DNA of 64,000 nucleotides from Candidatus Phytoplasma solani (GTDB lineage Bacteria; Bacillota_I; Bacilli_A; Acholeplasmatales; Acholeplasmataceae): contig NZ_CP103788.1 in the NCBI RefSeq assembly GCF_041729705.1, forward strand, positions 372,001 through 436,000, in the 5' to 3' direction. Each line of letters opens with the position of its first letter. Position 1 is the stretch's first letter. Of this stretch, positions 23,058-31,175 are shown one piece after another. The notes beneath the pieces were generated by a model that did no database searches, was not told where the DNA came from, and was given only the letters and a program-made list of their open reading frames with translations. The position numbers and the translations under genes were made by a program.

Positions 23058-23342
23058 TTAAGAAACAAAAACATCTTTAAAACTTTTGCTAAATTTAAAA
23101 ACGGGAACTGTTTTAGCTGGAATATCAATATTTTTGCCGGTTCTTGGGTTTTTACCTTGACGAGCGTTTCTTCGTTTCACTTCGAAAGTGCCAAAACCAG
23201 TTAAAGTAACTTTTTCATCTTCTTCAAATGATTGAAGACTTTGAGACAATACTTCAACAAAACTACTTAAAAATCTGTCAGCTTCTTTTTGACTAACGCC
23301 GTGACTTTCAGCTAATCTTCTTAAAAACTCTAATTTGCTCAT
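23058..23342 (-). CDS. hup: HU-family DNA-binding protein
   Basis: Small histone-like protein that bends and compacts DNA. It has 94 residues; the N-terminal helices (SKLEFLRRLAESHGVSQKEAD) and the DNA-binding arm RRNARQGKNPRTGKNIDIPA with its conserved NPRTG tip are clear. A promoter lies about 35 bp upstream and a strong terminator follows, so it is probably monocistronic. Confidence 0.95.
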   Translation of the reverse strand: MSKLEFLRRLAESHGVSQKEADRFLSSFVEVLSQSLQSFEEDEKVTLTGFGTFEVKRRNARQGKNPRTGKNIDIPAKTVPVFKFSKSFKDVFVS

Positions 23343-23375
23343 TTTTTTCCTTCCTTTCTTTTAAATTACGTATTT

Positions 23376-23403
23376 ATTATAACATCAAAAAAAACATTTA
23401 CAA
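23376..23403 (-). promoter_or_regulatory. Promoter of the HU gene
   Basis: Minus strand TTGTAA (23398-23403), 16-bp spacer, TATAAT (23376-23381), ahead of the HU ribosome binding site. Confidence 0.65.
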
Positions 23404-23451
23404 GTAAAAAACAAACAATTATTTTATCATTTATGCGTTTTTTAATTTTTT

Positions 23452-24441
23452 TTAACAATCATTTTTAAAAGGTCGTTGCATTAACTCATTTATCACAAGT
23501 TCAAAAGACTTTAATTTAAAAATTAATTGATAAGCTGCCTCAATTAAGGGCAAATCAAGATGATTTTTTAATTGTAAATCATATAATGCTTGCAGGGTTT
23601 GAAAACCTTCAATAGTTTGACTAGATGCGGCAATAATTTGCTGATAAGTAAGTCCTTGTCCAATTTTTTTCCCGGCGTTAAAATTCCTTGAATAAGAGCT
23701 AAAAGCCGTCACAATTAAATCTCCTAACCCAGGAAGCCCTAAAACTGTTTGCGGATTGCCTTGATAAAAAGCAACTAAACGTGACATTTCTAAAATACCG
23801 CGGCTCATCAAGGCAGCTTGAGAATTAATGCCTTTTTCTTTGGCGACTAAAATACCATTAATTAAGGCTAAAACATTTTTAAAAAAACTACAAATTTCGT
23901 TACCAACTAAATCAGAAGAGGTATACACTTTGAAATAATGCGGGTTAGAAAATATTTTTTGTATTTCGACAGCAAAAGAAGCATTTTCGGAGGCAACAGT
24001 AAGAAGGGTTAATTTTCTTAAAATCACCTCTTCGGCATGAGATGGACCCATCAAAGAGGCAAAATTTTTTAAAAGAGGAGCTGGAATAACTTGTGCAACA
24101 ATTTGGGAAACACGCAAAAAAGTTAATGGTTCAAGCCCTTTTGAAACGTTGACAAAAGCTTTGGGGGTTTTAACCAATAAAGATATTTGTTGCAAGACTT
24201 GTCGCATGACTTTGAGGGGAACTGCTAAAATTAATAAATCTGAATGTAACAAAGCCTCTTTAAGGTCAGAAACAGCTTTAACATTAGTCAAGGGAGCATC
24301 AAAAATAGAATGTTTACCTTGTTTAATGCGTTTAAGATAAGTTTCGTTAATATCATAAACTAAAACTTGATTCTTGTTATCTGTCAAAACTTGCGCTAAA
24401 GTAGCACCCCAAGCTCCGGCACCAATAATTGTAATATTCAT
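23452..24441 (-). CDS. gpsA: Glycerol-3-phosphate dehydrogenase [NAD(P)+]
   Basis: Interconverts dihydroxyacetone phosphate and sn-glycerol 3-phosphate for phospholipid synthesis. The start chosen is the ATG at 24439-24441, which places the nucleotide-binding GAGAWGATLAQVL at residues 6-18 as usual and gives 329 residues. Other family motifs are NVSKGLE, MGPSHAEEV, FFKNVLALINGI and the catalytic-region GLPGLGDLIVTAFSSYSRN. The frame remains open 90 bp upstream, encoding MTYFVIYALFFVKIRKHLP, which resembles a membrane-protein remnant rather than part of the enzyme. Confidence 0.93.
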   Translation of the reverse strand: MNITIIGAGAWGATLAQVLTDNKNQVLVYDINETYLKRIKQGKHSIFDAPLTNVKAVSDLKEALLHSDLLILAVPLKVMRQVLQQISLLVKTPKAFVNVSKGLEPLTFLRVSQIVAQVIPAPLLKNFASLMGPSHAEEVILRKLTLLTVASENASFAVEIQKIFSNPHYFKVYTSSDLVGNEICSFFKNVLALINGILVAKEKGINSQAALMSRGILEMSRLVAFYQGNPQTVLGLPGLGDLIVTAFSSYSRNFNAGKKIGQGLTYQQIIAASSQTIEGFQTLQALYDLQLKNHLDLPLIEAAYQLIFKLKSFELVINELMQRPFKNDC

Positions 24442-24771
24442 AAAGTAAGAAAACCCTTTCTTAAGGTTAATTAAAGGAAGATGTTTCCTGATTTTGACAA
24501 AAAATAAAGCATAGATGACAAAATATGTCAAAAATAAAAAAATAGTTAGTTCAAAAAGAAAATTAAACTTGATAAAAATTCTTTAATAATAACTATCTTT
24601 TATTTTAACATTTTAATTAACTAATGTCGCTAAAAAAATCTAACAAAAGCAAATAAAGACCTTTTTTTTAACCTCGGGAAATGTGGTTTGCAATTAATAT
24701 AAGTTTATTGTGCAATAAAAAAATTATTTTATCTTTTTTACTAACTATTATACTTTATAAAATAAGTTTCA
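24442..24771. other. Gap upstream of gpsA with a membrane-protein remnant
   Basis: Contains a short open stretch (24442-24531, minus) fused in frame to gpsA that resembles the YALFF segment of the gene at 21726-22646. The rest is AT-rich with no recognised signal. Confidence 0.45.
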
Positions 24772-25092
24772 TTATTTTAAAAATGGCAAAAAAATAGCGA
24801 AATAAAACTCCCAGACATTAACACAACTAATAAAGATGCATATTTTTTTAAGTAATTTTTGTTTTACATATTGATTTAATTTATCTAGAACAATTATCCA
24901 TATAAAAGCAGTCAAAATAAATTCTAAAATACTGAACAATAAAAATATTGCAAGTATTAATATCGCTGTTTTGGTAGAAAAAACAAATGATTTATTACCT
25001 AAAAATAAAAATACTTGCAACAAAATACCTATAAAAATCAAAGTAAATAAAATAACAAAATTTTGTTTTACTTTATTAGTAATTTTAAACAT
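24772..25092 (-). CDS. Small hypothetical membrane protein
   Basis: 106 residues with three hydrophobic segments (about 12-33, 38-72 and 85-103) joined by short Lys-rich loops. No family is recognised. There is no clear ribosome binding site, so expression is uncertain. It lies at the edge of the gene-poor region. Confidence 0.4.
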   Translation of the reverse strand: MFKITNKVKQNFVILFTLIFIGILLQVFLFLGNKSFVFSTKTAILILAIFLLFSILEFILTAFIWIIVLDKLNQYVKQKLLKKICIFISCVNVWEFYFAIFLPFLK

Positions 25093-25241
25093 TTTTTTAA
25101 TTTGATGTAAATAGGTAATTAAACTTAAAACTAAAATAGCACCATTTAATAAAGATAGTCATAATTAAAAATTTTATATGTTAACTTTCTTTTTATTTTA
25201 GGTGTTCGTTAATATTTTTGATATTTATTTTTTTCTATTTT

Positions 25242-25646
25242 TTATATAATTGGTTTTGGTAATTGAACTTGTATTTTGGCTAATGTTTCTAAATGTTCTT
25301 CTAATTCGTTATTGATTAAATTATATTGTCTATTGCTAAAAGTTCCTATTAACAAAAAAGACCAAAATTCACCAGCTACAAGTGTGTTTACGGTAAAATC
25401 ATTAATTCTTTTTAAAATGGTTTTAATTCTAATGGAAATTGCTTGTTTTAACATATCATCTTTACAATGTAACATAGCAATTTTAACGTCATCAATAGTT
25501 TTGATAATTTTGAATCTTTTTGTTTCTACTTTTTTAGTTTTTAAATAAGCTCTAACAAAAAGAAAAATCACTCCAAAAACAATCATAAATCCCAATAAGG
25601 TATTTAAAAATCGTTTTAACTTTAACATACTAATAATATCTATCAT
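25242..25646 (-). CDS. Hypothetical protein with an N-terminal membrane anchor
   Basis: 134 residues. A single hydrophobic helix at about 14-33 follows a short basic stretch and precedes a soluble, helix-rich tail (about 34-134) containing KTIDDVKIAMLHCKDDML and NNELEEHLETLAKIQVQ. The ATG is eight bases after AAAAGGAGG, one of the best ribosome binding sites in this region, so the gene is probably expressed. No family is recognised. Confidence 0.55.
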   Translation of the reverse strand: MIDIISMLKLKRFLNTLLGFMIVFGVIFLFVRAYLKTKKVETKRFKIIKTIDDVKIAMLHCKDDMLKQAISIRIKTILKRINDFTVNTLVAGEFWSFLLIGTFSNRQYNLINNELEEHLETLAKIQVQLPKPII

Positions 25647-26447
25647 TATTTTTGCCTCCTTTTAATTATTTGATGCATTTTTTGGCAGTCATACATTATT
25701 TAATTTGTTCTAAAATTTCTATGCTATACTTTACTTTTTGTAATTTTTTTTAAAAATAGATAATAACTTCAATTAATTAACACCTCTTTTTCATAGATTT
25801 GCAATATTAAAAAAATTAAATACTTTTTTATCTTTATATAATTATATGTCTTTCGATATAACTAATTTTTGTATTGTTGTTTTTTTCATAATCAAACCTC
25901 ATCTTTGAAGAACACATAATTACACTTTCATTATACTACTAATTTAAAAGTTGTCAAGTTTTTTTAATTTTTGATTTTAAAATTAATTGTATTTTTTTAC
26001 TTTTTAATGTTGTTATTTTTTAAATAAAAATATCAAAGTTTCTTTAAAAAAATCTTTAAATGATTATTTTTTTGATATACGAATCTTTTTTAAAAATGTT
26101 TTTAGCAATAGAAAAGGAATTATTTTTTAAATCTTTAAAATAAAAAAAGACTAATTTTTAAGTTAGCCTGAAAGAATAATTTTATAAAATTAAAAGTTGT
26201 ATAAAATTTTGGCACAATGAGGTGATACAGATAGATAAATTGCGTTTTGGTGATAGAATTTGTGTTTTTGCTATCACTTATTACAATCCACTTTCGTCTG
26301 CACGCAGCAGGGGCAAGTTGCCAAACATACATTTTTTTTACAAACTGCGCAGATTTTTGTCTGTTAACATTAAACCTTCAAGTACAATTTCATTTGGGTT
26401 AAAAATTGCTTTGTAGTTGATAGTAATTAAATGAGTGTATTTTTTTC
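25647..26447. other. Gene-poor AT-rich stretch with a decayed repeat
   Basis: Very AT-rich with no convincing gene. The segment 26196-26400 is similar to 27680-27830. Short open frames here on both strands overlap that repeat and look accidental. Confidence 0.5.
26196..26400. repeat. Decayed dispersed repeat, copy 1
   Basis: Shares segments such as GTCTGCACG, TTTTTACAAACT and AGATTTTTGTCTGT-AACATTAAACCTTCAA with the copy at 27680-27830. The copies differ by substitutions and small indels that do not preserve a frame. It is more GC-rich than its surroundings. Confidence 0.6.
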
Positions 26448-26744
26448 TTATTTAAATTCGAAATTAAAATCAGTAAAAAGTTTTTTCTTCATTATTGCTA
26501 CCTGTGCATCAACTTCAAAAATTAGAACTGCATCCCATCAATTGGATTGGTTCTTTTTTTTGTTTAGAAAAATAATTTGTAATTTTCATTAAGAAAGGCA
26601 ATTGTAAACAAAGAACAAATAATAACTACTAAAATGGTAAATAATGTTTAGATTTTTCTTCCCGCATTTTTAATACAGACAACAATATTTTTCTTTTTGT
26701 TCTTAACCTTTTTTTCTTATTTTTTTATCTAATTTATCAAACAT
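26448..26744 (-). pseudogene. Decayed membrane-protein gene
   Basis: Joining frames across stops and shifts gives MFDKLDKKIRKK, then KNKKKNIVVCIKNAGRKI, a hydrophobic helix TLFTILVVIICSLFTIAFLN, and an end EVDAQVAIMKKKLFTDFNF before TAA. The order (start, basic region, one membrane helix, polar tail) looks like one former gene broken by several stops and shifts. The protein family is unknown. Confidence 0.45.
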
Positions 26745-26831
26745 TTAGAAACTATAAACACTTCACAATCAATTAAAAACTAAAAAGAGTATCATAAAAT
26801 CAGCAGTCAGATGGCCTCTCTTTAAAAAAAT

Positions 26832-27557
26832 TTAAGTTTTCAAAAAAAAACAATAAACCAAAGAATAAAATATATATAAAGCAATAATCAAATAAAATCT
26901 TTTTTGATAAGTTTGTATGTAGATTATATTAGTTTTATTTTTCATCAGTTTATTTTTCAAACAAGCCATAAAAGAACATAAACATAAAAACATTATTAAA
27001 GTAAATAAGAAAGTAATCGTTAATAAGAAATGCAAGAGATGGTTGTTTTTTAGTTCTTCAAAAACAAATTGCATTCTTATATAAGGAAAATCTGATGGGT
27101 TGCTTATTCCTATCACAAAAATTATCACAAAATAAATTAAAGGGTAAAGTAAGCCAATATATTTTTTTTGGATATTAATAACACTATTGTCAATAAAAAA
27201 ATAATAAAAGATAAAACTTGAAGTTAGTATTTTGTGTTCCAAAAAAATAGGAATCTTTTCTTTCTCCAATAAACAAAAAAAGACTACCGTTAAACAATTC
27301 ATTAAACAGATAAAACTTATATAAGAGTAACTTTTGGAGTTTCTAAATGTATTATTCAAAGATAAAAGAAAAAAAAGAGCAATTAGTAATGTATTTTGTC
27401 TGGTAAATAAACCAAGTGAAAAACAATATCTTTTTGTATTAGAACAACTTTCTATGATACTAAAAAAAGCAATAATAAAAGTAATAATTAAAGTCATATA
27501 ATACTTTTTTTTAGAAACAACATCTATATATTTTTTTTGATAACTATATATATTCAT
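26832..27557 (-). CDS. Multi-pass membrane protein, distantly Pr6Pr-like
   Basis: 241 residues with about six hydrophobic segments (near 20-36, 50-65, 76-95, 106-122, 133-150 and 176-200). The arrangement (FTRQNTLLIALFFLLSL early, HKILTSSFIFYYFFIDN in the middle) recalls the gene at 21726-22646, but similarity is weak. The ATG follows AAAGG at a long spacing. Function is unknown. Confidence 0.5.
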   Translation of the reverse strand: MNIYSYQKKYIDVVSKKKYYMTLIITFIIAFFSIIESCSNTKRYCFSLGLFTRQNTLLIALFFLLSLNNTFRNSKSYSYISFICLMNCLTVVFFCLLEKEKIPIFLEHKILTSSFIFYYFFIDNSVINIQKKYIGLLYPLIYFVIIFVIGISNPSDFPYIRMQFVFEELKNNHLLHFLLTITFLFTLIMFLCLCSFMACLKNKLMKNKTNIIYIQTYQKRFYLIIALYIFYSLVYCFFLKT

Positions 27558-28166
27558 ACAATTATAAAAACCTTTTTGTTAAAAATTTTAAATTGAATAA
27601 TACTTTTAAAATAGAAATTTTATAATTTATTAATTTTTGTAAAGTAGTTTTTTTATATAACTATGATTTTATAATATGGATAGATAAACTGGGATTGTTA
27701 TAAACGAGCCATACTGTATATACTACAATCCGTCTCTGTCTGCACGAAGCGGGCAAGTTTTGAAACGCACGGCTTTTTACAAACTTTGTAGATTTTTGTC
27801 TGTCAACATTAAACCTTCAAATGCTTAGCTGTTTTATCACCTAAATTGTAGTTTTTTATTTTGTGGCTTGTCAGTAGGTCTGCTTTATTTCCTTTACATT
27901 ATCGTTTCTTTGTTGGGTCTTAGTTCTTTGGAAAATCTACATACTGTTTGTTAGTAGTTTGCTAACTTCTTTTATTCTATAAAAGTTGTTAACCTTCGTC
28001 CTGAAAGGTGAACTGTCCTTATTTTTCTAAATAAAGTTTTAATTTTTTGACTACTAAAAAAACTCTTTTTGTCAGTTTTGTACTGTTGTGTAGAATCGCT
28101 GATAGTTACGTTAAAATTTTTGTTTTTTTCAATTAATAAACTAACCAAAACAAAAATATTATTTTA
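27558..28166. other. Gene-poor stretch containing repeat copy 2
   Basis: No intact gene. The decayed repeat lies at 27680-27830; the remainder shows no recognised function. Confidence 0.5.
27680..27830. repeat. Decayed dispersed repeat, copy 2
   Basis: Related to 26196-26400, including GATAGATAAA, TACAATCC and GTCTGCACG...CAAGTT blocks. On plus it has an open stretch beginning YYNPSLSARSGQVL and ending at a stop after about 35 codons. Copy 1 encodes a similar but gapped peptide. Confidence 0.6.
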
Positions 28167-28473
28167 TTAGACTCCGAACTTAGAGATTTTTTTGGTATTT
28201 TTGCCCGTAGGTTTTGGTATTATATCTGCTTTTTTTCTTAGGCCATGCAGGTTTATCTGTGAAACGATTTGATTGGGCTGCTTCTTTAATTTTTGCTACT
28301 AACTGATCTTAACTCGCTTTTATGAGTTGCTGTAATTTGTTATTTTTTCAAATAACTGACCTATCATATCTACTTAAAAAAAGGGTTTGATCAGGCTTTC
28401 TTACTATTTTGGTTTTTAGGCCTCTTTGGTACCAACGATGATTTATTAAATTATTTTTATATTTTGTCTTTGG
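28167..28473 (-). pseudogene. 3' remnant of an unidentified gene
   Basis: One frame of about 100 codons reads NLINHRWYQRGLKTKIVRKP, then DQTLFLSRYDRSVI, TGA, KNNKLQQLIKAS, TAA, DQLVAKIKEAAQSNRFTDKP, AWPKKKADIIPKPTGKN and a normal stop. It is interrupted only by those two stop codons and by stops just before it, and it has no start. Composition is that of a real, basic, possibly nucleic-acid-binding protein. The family is not recognised. Confidence 0.5.
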
Positions 28474-28628
28474 CTATTATTATATCTTAAAAAAATATTT
28501 TTTTACATTCACTTTTATATATTGTGTGAATAGAAATTGAGGTATTTTTTTGAATTAAAAATAAGATAATTAAAACTAAACTGCCTTTTTAAAAACAATT
28601 AAGTTTTGTAGTATTTAATTTTTAAATA

Positions 28629-29444
28629 TTATAATGTTTTTTTAATTGCTATTGATGGTTTTAAGTAGAGTTGTCTACTTTTATCCATCCACTTACCAAC
28701 ACAAAAAAAAATTATTTCAACTAAAAGAATTGCTACTATTCCATCCATGATATAATGTTGTTTAATCGCAAAAGTCGAGATAAAAACCATAATACAAAAA
28801 AATAATTTACTATAAACTAATGTTTTAGGAATTGGTTTGGTTTGTTTCTTGCGAAAACCAACATAGCATAACCAACTTAACCCAACATGTAAACTAGGTA
28901 AGGAGTTAAATCTACTGTTATTATCGGCTTTATATATGCTTGATATCATCCAATCAATTATATTTTTTTTTGGCTTTAAATTTTTAAACTGGAATTCGGT
29001 GATTACTTCAACCGGAAATATGATAAAAAATCCTAAACTAACAATTACAAGAATAAATAAAGAAATTAGTAATTGTCGTTCTGTTTTTTTATCTAAATAT
29101 TTATATATTAAAAAAGGAGCAAGAACATAAACACAAGGGAAAAATAAAGAATAAAATATCACTGTCCATTTCAATTTTTCACAAACTTGATCAGAAAGAC
29201 CCTGTTTTCCATCAAAACCCAAATTTAAAATTTGGATCCAAAAACCATTATTTTCTGAATCATTTTTTTGGCAAATATATTTTGTTAAGTGTGGTGAATC
29301 TTTAATTAACAATCCCGAGATAATATAAATTGATACTTGCAAGGCGATTAATAAAAAAAAACTTAAAAAATATTTTTTAAAGTTCTTTTTTTCTCCTTGT
29401 TTATTGGTTTTTAATAAATTTGTTAAAGTATTGATGATTTGCAT
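28629..29444 (-). CDS. PAP2-family membrane phosphatase
   Basis: Predicted lipid phosphatase or phosphotransferase in the membrane. The start chosen (ATG 29442-29444) follows AAAAGGAAAA and gives 271 residues; an in-frame ATG 24 bp upstream lacks this. About six hydrophobic segments are present. The active-site motifs are SLPSLHVG (the PSGH-like block, about 185-192) and KQHYIMDGI (the SRxxxxxHxxxD-like block, with Lys-Gln in place of Ser-Arg nearby). The overall form resembles inositol-phosphorylceramide-synthase-like PAP2 proteins. The substrate is unknown. Confidence 0.7.
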   Translation of the reverse strand: MQIINTLTNLLKTNKQGEKKNFKKYFLSFFLLIALQVSIYIISGLLIKDSPHLTKYICQKNDSENNGFWIQILNLGFDGKQGLSDQVCEKLKWTVIFYSLFFPCVYVLAPFLIYKYLDKKTERQLLISLFILVIVSLGFFIIFPVEVITEFQFKNLKPKKNIIDWMISSIYKADNNSRFNSLPSLHVGLSWLCYVGFRKKQTKPIPKTLVYSKLFFCIMVFISTFAIKQHYIMDGIVAILLVEIIFFCVGKWMDKSRQLYLKPSIAIKKTL

Positions 29445-30023
29445 TTTTATTTTCCTTTTAATTATCAACTTTTTTTATCTTCATAATTACTTATGAATTT
29501 ACTTTAAATTTCACAATATAAAAAACATTCTTTAATATTATAACATTTTATTTTTATTTTTGGCAAAAGTTATTAATAAAATATATATTAATAAATTGAT
29601 TACGCTTTATTGTAGAAAATTTGCTATTTTCTTTTTGTTTGAAGGAACATTAAAAAGAAATATTTACTTTTTTGGCACTGGGGTGTTATAAAAAAATGTA
29701 AGTATTTTGAGCGCATTTTTAATAGGTTGTTTTTTTGTTGTTATTTATTATTTTTTTATATTTTAAACAAAAATTCAATAAGTTGGAGTAAAAAAAGATA
29801 AAACAATGATTACTTTCATATTATAAGACAACAATATTTCCTAAAAGGTCAACAGTTTTTTCATTTTTTTACGAAGTTGTGTTAAAAAAATTTTTTGATA
29901 GAGTTTTGAATGGTTGTTAAAAAAATTATTCATTTAAAATGCTTTTTTTCTTAAAAATAAAAAAAGACTAGTTGCAAAAACTAGCCTATTTAGGTATTAA
30001 AAATGAATTTATTTACAATTTTT
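29445..30023. other. Non-coding gap with possible IS-end remnants
   Basis: Contains TGTTATAAAAAAATGTAAG (29684-29702), similar to the inverted-repeat end of the IS at 50957, and at 29993-30022 a copy of the sequence just inside that IS's other end. A terminator hairpin lies at 29961-29992. No gene is seen. Confidence 0.5.
29961..29992 (-). terminator. Terminator after the DUF2963 gene
   Basis: Inverted repeat around GACTAGTTGCAAAAACTAGCC with a T-run after it on the minus strand, 32 bp beyond the stop codon of the DUF2963 gene. Confidence 0.6.
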
Positions 30024-31175
30024 TTAATCATCTGGTGGTAAAGAGGTGTAATCAATTGTGTAATCAATTGTTATTCCGTCAGATTGATAAACAGTTTTTT
30101 TTAATCGTTGGTCAGTTTCTGGGTTGTATTCAGTTATAGAAAAAATAGTTTTTCCGTTGTCTCGGTACTTAGTTTCTTTAATTTTTTGGCCAGCATCATT
30201 GTAATGAAATATAGTGTCAATAGTTTTTCCGTCAGATTGGTATTGAGTTATTTTGGTTGGCTTGCTGTTTTGGTTAAATTCGGTCAAAGATTGCTTGTTG
30301 CCATTTTGAGAATTATAAACAATTTTCATATTAGAAGGGCATGCGGGAGGCGGCTTTGTACTTAGATATTGGTTTATTATTTGAGATGAATTACTGATGA
30401 TGGAACTCAATAAATTTTGTGGGTAAAATTTTAAATCGTTATTTAGTGCATAATAAGAAGAAGAATTCCAACGCGCCAAAAAAGACTGTTGATGATAATA
30501 GGTTAAATGATGCTCTTGGCCATTAATATCGTAAAAAGTAATGGTGGGTTTTTTTTGTGCTATTTGATCTAATGTCTCATATGTGTAATTTTGTGGTTTA
30601 ATTTCGGCATTATTTTTCCAATTGTTGATGTAGTCGTAGTAATTAGTAGCCTGGGAGACGTTATTTTGAAAGTCTTGATACAAGCTGCTGTGATGATATT
30701 GAATTTGATCGACCCTATGAACATGTAAATAAGGGTTAAATTCAGAAGCAGACAGATTGTAAGTGTTTTGGAATGGGACTGAGGTAGATGTTGTTGCTGC
30801 AATTTCTTCTTCATTCGGTGGACGCCATGCTAAAAAGTTTTGATTGGTGTCATATTCAAAGATGTAGTTAATTGTTTTGTTCTGGTTGTAATTTGTTTGT
30901 TTTATGATCTTGCCAGTGGTTTTATCGTATTCGAAGATTATGTCATTAGTTTGTCCGTCTTTTTGGTAAAAAGTTTTTTTAACTAGGTTGCTAGTTGTTG
31001 GATCAAATTCTTCAATGTAGTAAACTGGTGAGATTTGGGTGTGGTCTGTTGACTCTGCTTTTAAACTGTTAGACACAGGATCAGGGAAAACAGTTTTTAT
31101 AACGATTAAAAGAGCAATAATTATTAATATGATTTTTAAAAAGAAGATACTTACTGTTTTTTTAGCTTGTTTCAA
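30024..31175 (-). CDS. DUF2963-type repeat protein with N-terminal membrane anchor
   Basis: 383 residues. A signal or anchor helix (about 8-30) follows a short basic stretch, so most of the protein is expected outside the cell. Repeats of about 18-20 residues occur in two blocks (about 55-110 and 300-375), with units such as TNDIIFEYDKTTGKIIKQTN and KTIFSITEYNPETDQRLKKT; the consensus is (Y)-x-x-DGKTI-x-x-I-x-EY(D/N)-x-x-TG-x-x-IK-x-T. This matches DUF2963, a domain known essentially from phytoplasmas. The middle (about 115-290) is unrelated and Tyr/His/Gln-rich. The ATG is preceded by AAAGGAG. An exported or surface role is inferred. Confidence 0.8.
   Translation of the reverse strand: MKQAKKTVSIFFLKIILIIIALLIVIKTVFPDPVSNSLKAESTDHTQISPVYYIEEFDPTTSNLVKKTFYQKDGQTNDIIFEYDKTTGKIIKQTNYNQNKTINYIFEYDTNQNFLAWRPPNEEEIAATTSTSVPFQNTYNLSASEFNPYLHVHRVDQIQYHHSSLYQDFQNNVSQATNYYDYINNWKNNAEIKPQNYTYETLDQIAQKKPTITFYDINGQEHHLTYYHQQSFLARWNSSSYYALNNDLKFYPQNLLSSIISNSSQIINQYLSTKPPPACPSNMKIVYNSQNGNKQSLTEFNQNSKPTKITQYQSDGKTIDTIFHYNDAGQKIKETKYRDNGKTIFSITEYNPETDQRLKKTVYQSDGITIDYTIDYTSLPPDD

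Noticed and set aside
24442-24531. N-terminal extension of gpsA
   Set aside because: The enzyme's nucleotide-binding motif needs the start at 24441; the extension resembles part of another membrane protein.
26135-26416. Two overlapping frames on opposite strands, 64-65 codons each
   Set aside because: They overlap each other, fall within a decayed repeat whose second copy has indels, and have no ribosome binding site.
30108-30814. Frames inside the DUF2963 gene on both strands
   Set aside because: They are shadows of the repeat-containing gene in other frames.
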